Assembly: GCA_021202925.1 (NCBI GenBank)
Contig: JAJQCD010000017.1
Coordinates: 62,001-126,000 of the forward strand
Length of the DNA stretch: 64,000 bases
Origin: Clostridiales bacterium
GTDB taxonomy: Bacteria > Bacillota > Clostridia > Lachnospirales > Lachnospiraceae
Reading direction: 5' to 3'
How positions within the stretch are numbered: position 1 is the stretch's first letter; the number at the start of each line of letters is the position of its first letter. The notes below the pieces were generated by a model, which was not told the origin of the DNA, made no database searches, and was given only the letters and a program-made list of their open reading frames with translations. The translations under genes were made by a program, and so were the position numbers. Positions 1-7,068 of the stretch are shown here, piece by piece.

Positions 1-1
1 C

Positions 2-205
2 CTCTTCATCCACTCCCTGCAGGATTACAACTGTCCCTTCTCCGAAGGAATGCAGATGTTCGCCGGTCTCAAATACCATCATGTCCCATCCCGGGTCTGC
101 GCAATCGAAGGCGAGAACCACAGTCTCTCCCGTTCCGGAAAGCCCCGGCACCGCATCCGCCGTCTCGCGGAAATCACCGACTGGATGAATCAGTGGCTGA
201 AATGA
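2..205 (+). CDS. S9 family peptidase, C-terminal end (partial)
   Basis: This is the last 67 codons of a gene that begins outside the window; the stop is TGA at 203-205. The reading frame gives a tail typical of prolyl-oligopeptidase/acylaminoacyl-peptidase (S9) enzymes. A stretch DYNCPFSEGMQMFAGL corresponds to the region after the catalytic Asp, and GENHSLSRSGKPRHRIRR contains the catalytic His of the alpha/beta-hydrolase fold (the H of ENH). In the family the catalytic Ser and most of the hydrolase domain lie upstream, so they cannot be checked here. A strong bidirectional terminator follows directly. Family assignment rests on this tail alone, but the GENH-LSRSGKPRHR motif is very characteristic. 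Confidence 0.85.
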   Translation, partial: LFIHSLQDYNCPFSEGMQMFAGLKYHHVPSRVCAIEGENHSLSRSGKPRHRIRRLAEITDWMNQWLK

Positions 206-250
206 AACGATCCGCCAATGCCGAACCAACATTGGCGGATCGTTTCCTTT
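205..250. terminator. Bidirectional intrinsic terminator
   Basis: A perfect 16-bp stem (205-220 paired with 230-245, loop about 9 nt) ends in a TTT-rich tract on the plus strand, with A-rich flanks for the other strand. It separates the convergent S9 peptidase and peptide-binding protein genes. Confidence 0.85.
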
Positions 251-1926
251 TATTCCGTAAAGTACGCCGTCGAATAATTCGGCTGGCCACCCGGTGCGCA
301 GACAATCCCTTCGAGGTTCGCATCCCTCAATGCCACATCACCGTAGTCAAACAGAGGAATCAGATAAACCATGTCCTGAATCAGGTAATGCTCCGCGTCA
401 TGCAGCGCCTCCATATACTCCGTCGGGTCGACGATATAGGAAGCGTCCTCTATCATCTGGTCAAAGGCCGGATCATCGACCGCCGCAACGATCTGCATGC
501 TTCTGGTCCACAGATCAAGATAATAAGAGGGATCGATCGCATCGGAATAACCATAGCGGCTCAGTTCGAAATTGCCATTGTCGATCTGATCATAGAACAC
601 GCCGGATTCCACCACTTCCAGATCGATCTCAATGCCCGCATTCTTCCACTGCTGCTGTAGCAGCTGCGCGATATCCGCATGCAGAGAGGAATCGGAATAT
701 TTGTACTTCAGATGAAGCGGATTCGACTCATCATATCCCGCATCTGCCAGAAGCCGCTTCGCCTCTTCCAGATCGTATTCCAGGAACTTTTCCTTCTCAT
801 CGCTCTCGACACGGAAATCCTTCTCCGCTCCCTGCATCCCGGACGGGACATAGCCATGGATCGGCGGATACAGCTTACCGAGATTTGCGCTGATCGCATC
901 CTTGTCAATTGACAGTGCCAGGGCCCGGCGAACATTTACATCCTTCAGCACCTCTGGTCCTGTCTCGCCACTGTTGATCGCGACAAAATAAACCGCGACC
1001 GACGGCAGGATCCACACGGAATCCGGGTCTTCGTAGGAATCTGCAATCGTCGTATTCACCCCGATTGCTACATCCAGATCCCCGATTTGAAACGACGCTT
1101 CTTCTGCGTCCGGATCCATCATGACCAGAAAAGTAATCTTGTCAACCGTCACGTTCTCCGCGTCATAATACCGGTCATTCTTGACGATAACCGCCTTCTC
1201 ATTCTCGTTGCACTCCTCCAGGATATAGGCACCAACCGACGGATAACCGCCCTCCAGCGCCCACTCGCTTCCGTGCGCCTCCACAAAATCCTCACGCAAC
1301 GGCATGAATACCTGCGTCTTTAACAATGTAGTAAAGAACGCACACGGCTTCGTCAGGTGATAGACAATCGTCTGCTCATCCTGCGCCTCCACGCCGGTGA
1401 AATCCGTCAGGTCAGACGCTTCCAGATCGCTGTTGTTCGCATACTCCGCCGCGCCCTCAATAAACTTGACCAGATAATTGGTCGACCACGCATTCTCTGC
1501 ACCGTAGGTCAGATTGCGCTTGATTGCATAGACGAAATCATCTGCGACCAGATCCTCTCCGTCGCTCCACTGAAGTCCATCCTTCAGAGTGACCGTATAC
1601 GTCAGACCATCCTCACTGACCGTGTAATCCTCTGCCAGATCCGGAATCACCGCGCCGGTCTCATCCTTCTTAAACAGTCCGGCACAGGTGTGTTCCAGCA
1701 CATAGCTGTTGACCGTCTCCGTATTCAGTCCCGGATCCAGTGTCGTAAACTGCGCGTCGATCGCGACCGTCAGTTCCACACTCTCTGCGCTTTCCGCGCC
1801 GGTCTCCGCTCCGCCGCTGCCGCCCGTACTTCCCGTACTGCTGCTTCCTCCGCCCGTCGAACAACCGGTGAGCGCACCGGCCAGCATCGAAAACGCCAGA
1901 AGCAGCGCAATTCCATTTTTCTTCAT
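250..1926 (-). CDS. ABC transporter substrate-binding lipoprotein, family 5 (oligopeptide/dipeptide)
   Basis: Predicted 558-residue extracytoplasmic solute-binding protein of the OppA/DppA family (SBP_bac_5), which delivers peptides to an ABC importer. The start at 1926 (MKKNG) is chosen because GGAGGA lies about 8 nt upstream; an earlier in-frame start adds five residues but has no ribosome site. Residues 1-21 form a lipoprotein signal peptide ending in the lipobox LTGC, with Cys22 as the lipidated residue, followed by a Gly/Ser linker. The body contains the family pattern DPGLNTETVNSYVLEHT, LKDGLQWSDGE and the VRRALALSIDK segment. No permease or ATPase genes are next to it, so it may be an orphan receptor or work with a transporter elsewhere. 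The substrate cannot be told from sequence. Confidence 0.92.
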   Translation of the reverse strand: MKKNGIALLLAFSMLAGALTGCSTGGGSSSTGSTGGSGGAETGAESAESVELTVAIDAQFTTLDPGLNTETVNSYVLEHTCAGLFKKDETGAVIPDLAEDYTVSEDGLTYTVTLKDGLQWSDGEDLVADDFVYAIKRNLTYGAENAWSTNYLVKFIEGAAEYANNSDLEASDLTDFTGVEAQDEQTIVYHLTKPCAFFTTLLKTQVFMPLREDFVEAHGSEWALEGGYPSVGAYILEECNENEKAVIVKNDRYYDAENVTVDKITFLVMMDPDAEEASFQIGDLDVAIGVNTTIADSYEDPDSVWILPSVAVYFVAINSGETGPEVLKDVNVRRALALSIDKDAISANLGKLYPPIHGYVPSGMQGAEKDFRVESDEKEKFLEYDLEEAKRLLADAGYDESNPLHLKYKYSDSSLHADIAQLLQQQWKNAGIEIDLEVVESGVFYDQIDNGNFELSRYGYSDAIDPSYYLDLWTRSMQIVAAVDDPAFDQMIEDASYIVDPTEYMEALHDAEHYLIQDMVYLIPLFDYGDVALRDANLEGIVCAPGGQPNYSTAYFTE

Positions 1927-1982
1927 AAAGTATTCCTCCACTTTCCTGAATCATGATCTTCTGCAACACGTTAATCAAGTAG

Positions 1983-2011
1983 AGTATACAACCAAATGCA
2001 TAAAAACGCAA
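1983..2011 (-). promoter_or_regulatory. Sigma-A promoter of the peptide-binding lipoprotein
   Basis: On the reverse strand TTGCGT (2006-2011) and TATACT (1983-1988) are separated by 17 bp, about 55 bp upstream of the start codon. Confidence 0.65.
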
Positions 2012-2048
2012 CTTTATTATCCACGAATCTTTCCGTCCAGCCGATCAT

Positions 2049-2423
2049 TTATCGGTGATCGCACCGCTCACACTGCGTCATGATATGTTCCGCATCCTCC
2101 TTATAAAAAATGCCCGACCACGCACAGATGCTCTGCAGAATGGGAACAACAGAATTCCCCTTCTCTGTCAGCGAATATTCGACCCGCGGTGGAATCTCAT
2201 CGTAGGATTTGCGCACAATGACCTGATCGGCAATCAGTTCCTTCAGGGTAGCCGCCAGAACCGCATCCGTGATGTTGCACATCTCCTTGCGCAGTTCGCT
2301 GTAGCGCAGGGTTTCTTTGGATGCAAGGACACAGATAATCCGCGATTTCCACTTTCCCCCGAACACATTCAGGCCATATTCCAGTGGGCAGCGGATATCC
2401 TCTTTCAACTTTTTCTGATACAT
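2049..2423 (-). CDS. HxlR-family winged-helix transcriptional regulator
   Basis: A 124-residue protein with the complete HxlR domain. The signature CPLEYGLNVFGGKWKSRII is at residues 12-30, a helix-turn-helix region RYSELRKEMCNITDAVLAATLKEL follows, and the wing contains PPRVEYSLTEKG. HxlR proteins are small dimeric DNA-binding proteins, many of which sense thiol or electrophile stress through a conserved cysteine. Cysteines here are at the N-terminal CPLEYG (Cys12) and in the C-terminal CERCDHR tail. The ribosome site AGGAGGTG is about 10 nt upstream of the ATG. The next gene upstream on the same strand is a small flavin-type protein whose promoter shares an unusual element with the glutaredoxin-like gene at 6388; HxlR is the obvious candidate to bind it, which is an inference. 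Confidence 0.92.
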   Translation of the reverse strand: MYQKKLKEDIRCPLEYGLNVFGGKWKSRIICVLASKETLRYSELRKEMCNITDAVLAATLKELIADQVIVRKSYDEIPPRVEYSLTEKGNSVVPILQSICAWSGIFYKEDAEHIMTQCERCDHR

Positions 2424-2492
2424 GATGCATACACCTCCTCTCCTGCGCCTATTATACAGGAATTCTCCAGAATTTCATAGTCGCGGTTTTTC

Positions 2493-2523
2493 AGAAAAAA
2501 AAGCGGACTCATTACGGGTCCGC
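2493..2523 (-). terminator. Intrinsic terminator after the flavin-type gene
   Basis: Reverse-strand stem GCGGAC/GTCCGC (2503-2508 with 2518-2523) followed by a run of eight or more U (2493-2502). Confidence 0.75.
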
Positions 2524-2544
2524 ATCCATCTCGTATCCTGGCTC

Positions 2545-2940
2545 TTACAGAACCTTCTTGTTGTCCGCACCCGGCGTTGTCACAATGACCGCACTCGGTG
2601 TGATGAGCAACGCGCCCTTCGCGGTTGCTGCGCCATTGAACATCTTCTCGACCATCGCCTTGAATTCCGCCACGATTGCGCCCTCGGTCAGATACTCCGC
2701 AGTACCCTTGATCTGATATCCCTCCAGCGTCTTGGCATCATAGGCCGAAATGGCAATCTTGCCGTCATTCGCCCGGATATTGTTCAGGGTCGTCTCCAGG
2801 AACACATCACCGACAGCCAGCTTCCCATCCTCTGTTACCGTCTTAAAAGCAACCGGAACCACATTCGGCTCACCGTTCGCACAGGTCGCCAGATCCCACA
2901 TGCTTTCTGCCAGAACCTTCTTCACATTTTCGTTCATCAT
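2545..2940 (-). CDS. Pyridoxamine 5'-phosphate oxidase-like flavin-binding protein
   Basis: A 131-residue protein with the split-barrel fold pattern of the PNPOx-like superfamily. The N-terminal MWDLATCANGEPNVVPVAF strand pair is the part that usually contacts the flavin phosphate, and the middle has ISAYDAKTLEGYQIKGTAEYL. Such small proteins bind FMN, F420 or haem and are usually annotated as general-stress or flavin-reductase proteins. The substrate here is unknown. The start at 2940 follows AGGAGGT by about 8 nt; the second ATG directly after is equally possible. It is transcribed toward the HxlR regulator, but a terminator separates them. Its promoter region shares a 23-bp element with that of a glutaredoxin-like gene 3.4 kb away. 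Confidence 0.8.
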   Translation of the reverse strand: MMNENVKKVLAESMWDLATCANGEPNVVPVAFKTVTEDGKLAVGDVFLETTLNNIRANDGKIAISAYDAKTLEGYQIKGTAEYLTEGAIVAEFKAMVEKMFNGAATAKGALLITPSAVIVTTPGADNKKVL

Positions 2941-2978
2941 AAGAATGACCTCCTCAATTAAGATTTGTAACTGTGATC

Positions 2979-3027
2979 ACTATAATCAATTTACTGTCTG
3001 GCGGCAAGATATTAGTAAATTTATTAG
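2979..3027 (-). promoter_or_regulatory. Promoter plus putative operator shared with the gene at 6388
   Basis: Reverse-strand -10 TATAGT (2979-2984) and -35 TTGCCG (3002-3007) are 17 bp apart. A 23-bp element (3005-3027) overlaps the -35 and extends upstream; its core ATTAGTAAATTTATTAG is an imperfect palindrome. The same element, with 20 of 23 identical bases and at exactly the same distance from the -10, lies at 6461-6483. Confidence 0.6.
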
Positions 3028-3069
3028 CCGCTTTTAAATTTCATAGCGGCTCACTAATTCAATAATATC

Positions 3070-3098
3070 TTTACATTTTAAATCTCCCTGTTTATAAT
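3070..3098 (+). promoter_or_regulatory. Sigma-A promoter of the TSCPD gene
   Basis: TTTACA (3070-3075) and TATAAT (3093-3098) separated by 17 bp, divergent from the flavin-type gene. Confidence 0.7.
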
Positions 3099-3143
3099 GA
3101 AAACGTAATTGCAAACATGTTACCATACAGAGGAGGGGTCGAA

Positions 3144-3404
3144 ATGCATTTCCAGAAATATCCGAAGGGCGTCTGTTCCAAACAGATTGATTTTGACCTG
3201 GAGGGAAATATCGTAAAAAATATTCACTTTACCGGTGGCTGCAACGGCAACCTGAAGGCCATATCCATCCTCACGGACGGGATGACCGTAGAGGAAATCG
3301 AACGCAAATTAAAGGGAAATACCTGCGGAAGGAGACCAACCTCCTGCGCCGACCAGTTTGCGATCGCCGTGCGAGAGGCCTATGACGAAGCTTCCAACCA
3401 ATAA
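3144..3404 (+). CDS. TSCPD domain-containing protein (TIGR03905 type)
   Basis: An 86-residue protein consisting almost entirely of a TSCPD domain. The diagnostic pattern is present: KGVCSKQIDF near the N-terminus, FTGGCNGNLKAIS in the middle, and CGRRPTSCADQFAIAV with the TSC-D box near the C-terminus. The cysteines probably bind a metal. The same domain occurs at the C-terminus of some class II ribonucleotide reductases; free-standing versions are common in Clostridia and have no established function. The start at 3144 follows AGGAGG by 8-9 nt; the in-frame ATG 27 nt upstream lacks a ribosome site. Confidence 0.85.
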   Translation: MHFQKYPKGVCSKQIDFDLEGNIVKNIHFTGGCNGNLKAISILTDGMTVEEIERKLKGNTCGRRPTSCADQFAIAVREAYDEASNQ

Positions 3405-3418
3405 CTGCCATATCAGAG

Positions 3419-3455
3419 CGGCCGGTTTTCCGCGTAAATGCGGAAAACCGGCCGG
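3419..3455 (+). terminator. Intrinsic terminator
   Basis: Perfect 12-bp stem (3422-3433 with 3440-3451) with a 6-nt loop, followed by a T-rich tract; it lies directly after the TSCPD gene. Confidence 0.8.
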
Positions 3456-3542
3456 TCTCCTTTACTTCTCTCTGCTTTTCCTGCCCACTGTGTTCTCCCA
3501 ATACCTTACTCTTTCCTGTATCTCAGTCTCTGACATGGCTGC

Positions 3543-4571
3543 CTACAGTGTCCCGATCGGTGAAGTCGTCGAACAAAATCCTGCCTCCCGGATCGCCTCG
3601 TTGGCATCACTCAGCATCCGCCGATAGTCTTCCATGCTCAGGTCAACCCGAAGCGAAGCGGCGTTTTCCTCAATCTGGGCCGGTTTTCTCGCGCCACAGA
3701 GGATATTCATCGCCGGACTGTACATCGTCGACCATTTGATCACCAGATTGGCAATCGAACAGTGATATTTTTCAGTCAGATCAGACCATCCGCTCATCAT
3801 GCGATTGGCAATGGCGAGAGTTTCCGGATACCACCAGGCTTTGTTTTCCCGCGTCTCTCCCGCCCTGGGGACATAATCATTGGAAATTTTACCGGTCAGA
3901 AGTCCCTGCTCGATCGGGGAATAGGTCTGGAGTGTAATACCGTTCTCCTCGCAGAATTGCAGCAATCCGGTATCAATCCGACGGTCGAGCATGCTGAATT
4001 TTTCCTGCACTACATCAACCGAACCATATTTCAAATATTCCTTCACATAATCGACATCGACATTGGACACGCCGATTGCCCGGATCAGGCCTTCCTCTTT
4101 CATCCGCAGCAGTTCTCCCATGGTTTCTTCAATCGGAGTAAAGCCATCGGTTTTGCACTGCCAGTGGGTGAAGAGGATGTCAATATAATCGGTTCCCATT
4201 TCCTTTAAGCTGAGTTCCAGATCTCGGCGAATCGCAGACGCCCGCAGATCCCGGTACACCTCATGCCCGTCACGGCTGAAATGATATTCACCTGTCCCGT
4301 CATACCACTGAAGACCACATTTCGTAGACAGAATCACTTTCGAACGGCGGTCCCGAATTGCCTGACCAACAATAGACTCGCTGTGTCCAAAACCGTATAC
4401 CCGTGCCGTATCCACCCAGTTAATCCCGGCGTCAAGCGCCTCATGAATGGTGCGAACAGAAACCCGATCATCGTTATCACCCCACCAGCTGCCCCCGCCA
4501 ATTGCCCAGGTACCCAGAGACAGCTCGCAGGCCGAAATCCCAGACCGGCCGATCATACGCTGATTATTCAT
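3543..4571 (-). CDS. Aldo/keto reductase
   Basis: A 342-residue NAD(P)H-dependent oxidoreductase with the AKR (beta/alpha)8-barrel pattern. GTWAIGGGSWWG and NWVDTARVYGFGHSE carry the catalytic Asp and Tyr, TKCG the catalytic Lys, FTHWQ the His, and the C-terminal GARKPAQIEENAASL segment binds the cofactor phosphate. It belongs with the YghZ/GSP69-like group; the physiological substrate cannot be inferred. The start at 4571 follows AAGGAG by about 10 nt; an ATG 30 nt upstream would include the ribosome site in the coding region and is less likely. It has its own promoter with a stem-loop at the predicted 5' end of the transcript. Confidence 0.92.
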   Translation of the reverse strand: MNNQRMIGRSGISACELSLGTWAIGGGSWWGDNDDRVSVRTIHEALDAGINWVDTARVYGFGHSESIVGQAIRDRRSKVILSTKCGLQWYDGTGEYHFSRDGHEVYRDLRASAIRRDLELSLKEMGTDYIDILFTHWQCKTDGFTPIEETMGELLRMKEEGLIRAIGVSNVDVDYVKEYLKYGSVDVVQEKFSMLDRRIDTGLLQFCEENGITLQTYSPIEQGLLTGKISNDYVPRAGETRENKAWWYPETLAIANRMMSGWSDLTEKYHCSIANLVIKWSTMYSPAMNILCGARKPAQIEENAASLRVDLSMEDYRRMLSDANEAIREAGFCSTTSPIGTL

Positions 4572-4616
4572 AACCAATTGTTCTCCTTCTGCATGTATCA
4601 TATTTTCTCCAGATTC

Positions 4617-4669
4617 AACCTTTCCATGAAAGGTTACGTATATTATACCGTTTCAAAAATAATATGCAA
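4617..4669 (-). promoter_or_regulatory. Promoter and 5'-terminal stem-loop of the aldo/keto reductase gene
   Basis: Reverse-strand TTGCAT (4664-4669) and TATAAT (4642-4647), spacing 16 bp. The predicted start of the RNA coincides with an 8-bp hairpin, AACCTTTC/GAAAGGTT with a CAT loop (4617-4635), which may protect the mRNA end. Confidence 0.6.
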
Positions 4670-4845
4670 GAACACAACAGTTGAATATGAAAAGTTTTGT
4701 CTTACACCGATTTATCAATTCCAAAAAAATGCTGTCCATGCAGCATACAGTTCTGATTCCATGCACAAAATGTTTCTTGTATTCCTGTCTCTGATATCGT
4801 ATAATACCCTAATATCGCATAAAATTGTTCCATTTCTTCAAATGG
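4670..4845. other. Intergenic region without recognised gene
   Basis: AT-rich spacer between the PLP enzyme at 4910 and the reductase promoter. No open reading frame with a ribosome site, tRNA or repeat was seen apart from the terminator at 4846-4885. Confidence 0.5.
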
Positions 4846-4885
4846 AGAGACGCGGATCCATCGACCCACGCCCTCTCCATCTTAC
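4846..4885 (-). terminator. Terminator of the glrx-like/C-S lyase operon (copy 1)
   Basis: Imperfect stem between GGAGAGACGCG and CGCCCTCTCC with loop ATCCATCGACC. The sequence is nearly the same as the terminator after ridA at 6603-6640, which marks the duplicated segment. Confidence 0.5.
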
Positions 4886-4909
4886 CATTTCTGAATGATT
4901 ATCATAATT

Positions 4910-6103
4910 TTACAGCTGTTTTGCGCATACGCATGCCTTCGCCAGGCGTTCCACAGCAGTATGTACGTTCGCCGGGTCGGTCGCCACATTCATACGAATA
5001 AAGCCCTTGTATTCATTCCCGAACCATTCTCCGTAGTCCACGCCCAGTCGGCACTTGCCCTGAACGACTTCCACGATATGCTCCGGCGCTATATAAGCGC
5101 GCAAATCAACCATAGGCAGGTAAGTCGCCTCCAGGCAGCACACAGTCGCCTTCGGAAGTTTCTCTGCCAGAGCCGACTTCAGATACTGATAATTATCACG
5201 AATCACTTCCAGCACAAGATTCAGCCACTCTTCGCCATGACGATAGCCCGTCTCTGTGGCAATCATACCCATCACGCTGATCTCCGTCCGGTTCATCGCC
5301 GCCGCAAAGCGGTCATAAATTTCTCTCAGTTTTTCACTGGGAATGACCACATGAGCATGAATCAATCCGGCCAGATTAAACGCCTTTGTAGCAGAATTCA
5401 GCATGATAACCATATCCTGATATTTCCCACCGGATACGGCCGCCGCCGGAAGAAACGTTTTGTCCCCCACAATCAGATCCTGATGAATTTCATCACTTAC
5501 CACCAGCACATGATGCTTTTTGCAGATCGAAAACAGCCGGTCCAGTTCCTCCTCTGTCCATACCCGTCCAATCGGATTATGCGGAGAACACTGGATAAAC
5601 ATTTTTACATCATTTTCAACGATTGCCTTTTCGATCGCCGCGTCATTCATGGTGAAATAGCCGTCCTGATAATTCAATGGCACTTCCACCAGTTTTCTGT
5701 GATTGTTTCTGACCACATCATAGAACGGAGAATATACCGGCGTCAGAATCATACAGGCATCTCCCGGTCTTGTAAAAGCAGCGATCGACCAGGCAATCCC
5801 CGTCACACAGCCCTGGCTGAACCTCATCCACTCTTTCTTCACCGGTAAATGATTGTGTTTCTCCATCCATTCAGAAAAGGTCTGATAATATCTGTCCGGT
5901 ACAACCGTATACCCAAATACGCCGTGATCCACGCGTTCACGAAGCGCTTCCCGGATGGCGTCGCAGACAGCAAATTCCATGTCTGCGACCCACATGCCAA
6001 GGAGATCATCTTCTCCGAATTTCTCCTTCATCCCATCCCATTTCATACAGTCTGTACCACGACGTTTTACAAGATATTTCTGTAAAAAATCCTGTTTCGT
6101 CAT
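4910..6103 (-). CDS. PatB/MalY-type PLP-dependent C-S lyase/aminotransferase (copy 1)
   Basis: A 397-residue fold-type I PLP enzyme. Members of the PatB/MalY group split cystathionine or other cysteine S-conjugates into a thiol, pyruvate and ammonia; some act as aminotransferases. Visible landmarks are LLGMWVADMEFAVCDAI at the N-terminus, NPIGR (Asn176), SDEIHQDL (Asp204) and the PLP lysine in NSATKAFNLAG (Lys240). The usual PSKTFN box is here SATKAFN, as in the copy at 7069 but unlike the third enzyme at 10081. The start at 6103 (MTKQ) follows AGGGGTGG; a GTG nine bases earlier is possible. It is 27 bp downstream of a glutaredoxin-like gene, forming a two-gene operon. The exact reaction is not certain. 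Confidence 0.9.
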   Translation of the reverse strand: MTKQDFLQKYLVKRRGTDCMKWDGMKEKFGEDDLLGMWVADMEFAVCDAIREALRERVDHGVFGYTVVPDRYYQTFSEWMEKHNHLPVKKEWMRFSQGCVTGIAWSIAAFTRPGDACMILTPVYSPFYDVVRNNHRKLVEVPLNYQDGYFTMNDAAIEKAIVENDVKMFIQCSPHNPIGRVWTEEELDRLFSICKKHHVLVVSDEIHQDLIVGDKTFLPAAAVSGGKYQDMVIMLNSATKAFNLAGLIHAHVVIPSEKLREIYDRFAAAMNRTEISVMGMIATETGYRHGEEWLNLVLEVIRDNYQYLKSALAEKLPKATVCCLEATYLPMVDLRAYIAPEHIVEVVQGKCRLGVDYGEWFGNEYKGFIRMNVATDPANVHTAVERLAKACVCAKQL

Positions 6104-6130
6104 TTGTTCCACCCCTGAAATTTCTCTCTC

Positions 6131-6388
6131 CTATAAGCTCGCCAGTACCTCCTGCAGATCAAGCGTCTGCTTTCCGTCCTCCATCTCAAAAAGCGGAATC
6201 CCCAGTCCGTCGTTTGCCTTTACCTGATCATAGAGAGGGCTGGATTCACGGATCTTCATCAATGCTTTCAGCGCAGCAAAATCGGTGGAAATGTTCTGGA
6301 AATCCACCTGCGCCCCTTTTTCCTTCAGCTTGATAATAGAATACAGAGTATCCTGACAAAAACTGCTTCCGGTCACTTTTACTTTCAT
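6131..6388 (-). CDS. Glutaredoxin-like small protein (copy 1)
   Basis: An 85-residue protein with the short thioredoxin/glutaredoxin fold. The first beta strand MKVKVTGS is followed by the active-site region FCQDT (single Cys11, so a monothiol CxxT type), and GIPLFEMEDG contains the cis-Pro loop. It lies directly upstream of the C-S lyase gene and pairs with it again at 8352-8609. Thiol exchange with the products of C-S cleavage is a reasonable guess, but nothing shows it. The ribosome site AGGAGG precedes the ATG. Confidence 0.75.
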   Translation of the reverse strand: MKVKVTGSSFCQDTLYSIIKLKEKGAQVDFQNISTDFAALKALMKIRESSPLYDQVKANDGLGIPLFEMEDGKQTLDLQEVLASL

Positions 6389-6434
6389 GTTCGTTTCCTC
6401 CTGAAATATGATTTTGCTTCATTAAGCTATACTC

Positions 6435-6483
6435 AGTATAAAAAATCTGCTGTGAGGACACAAGACATTAGCAAATTTATAAG
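6435..6483 (-). promoter_or_regulatory. Promoter plus putative operator of the glrx/C-S lyase operon
   Basis: Reverse-strand -10 TATACT (6435-6440) and -35 TTGTGT (6458-6463), 17 bp apart. The 23-bp element 6461-6483 with core ATTAGCAAATTTATAAG matches the one at 3005-3027 in sequence and position. Confidence 0.6.
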
Positions 6484-6602
6484 TCCCTATGAAATTCCAG
6501 AGTCCGCATTGCCACATGTGCGTTCTGCTCCATTCCAAAAACATCTGTCAGGGACACACAAAACGTGTCATTCAGAAATGCCAGAAACAACTGACAGAAA
6601 AA

Positions 6603-6642
6603 GAGGGCGCGAATCCATCGACCCGCGCCCTCTCCATCTTCA
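6603..6642 (-). terminator. Intrinsic terminator after ridA
   Basis: Stem GAGGGCGCG/CGCGCCCTC with a U-run on the reverse strand (AAAAAG on the plus strand before the stem). It ends the operon from the PLP enzyme at 11301 through ridA. Confidence 0.8.
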
Positions 6643-6652
6643 TTCCTTTTCC

Positions 6653-7021
6653 TTACTTCTCGGCTGCCGCCTCGATCTCGCACAGCACGCCCTTCGGAAG
6701 TGTCTTCACAGCAACACAGCTTCTCGCCGGCTTGGAGGTGAAGAACTTCGCGTAGACTTCATTGAATGCAGCGAAATCGCCCATATCTGCCAGGAAGCAG
6801 GTGGTCTTGAAGACCTTGTCCAGTCCGCTGCCTGCTGCTTCCAGAATCGCGCCTACATTCTTGCAGCTCTGCTCAGCCTGTGCTGCAATCCCTTCCGGAA
6901 CCTCGCCGTTTGCCGGATTTACCGGAATCTGGCCGGAGGTATAGACGATGCCGTTTACCTCAAAGCCCTGTGAATACGGTCCGATTGCTCCCGGTGCGTT
7001 TGTTGTGTTGATCAGTTTCAT
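6653..7021 (-). CDS. ridA: RidA family reactive enamine/imine deaminase
   Basis: A 122-residue RidA (YjgF/YER057c/UK114) protein. It has the signature GAIGPYSQG near the N-terminus, SGQIPVNPANGEVPEGIAAQ, the trimer-interface region FLADMGDFAAFNEVYAKFF, and the ending PKGVLCEIEAAA. The conserved substrate-binding Arg is in KPARSCVAVK. RidA hydrolyses enamine/imine intermediates released by PLP enzymes before they damage other proteins. Its position directly after a PatB/MalY-type lyase fits this role well, because such lyases release 2-aminoacrylate-type intermediates. The start at 7021 (MKLINT) follows AAAGGTG; a GTG nine bases upstream is less well placed. Confidence 0.95.
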   Translation of the reverse strand: MKLINTTNAPGAIGPYSQGFEVNGIVYTSGQIPVNPANGEVPEGIAAQAEQSCKNVGAILEAAGSGLDKVFKTTCFLADMGDFAAFNEVYAKFFTSKPARSCVAVKTLPKGVLCEIEAAAEK

Positions 7022-7068
7022 AATGTTCACCTTTTACCCCTTTCTGATTGATTGTCATCATTTTGCAG

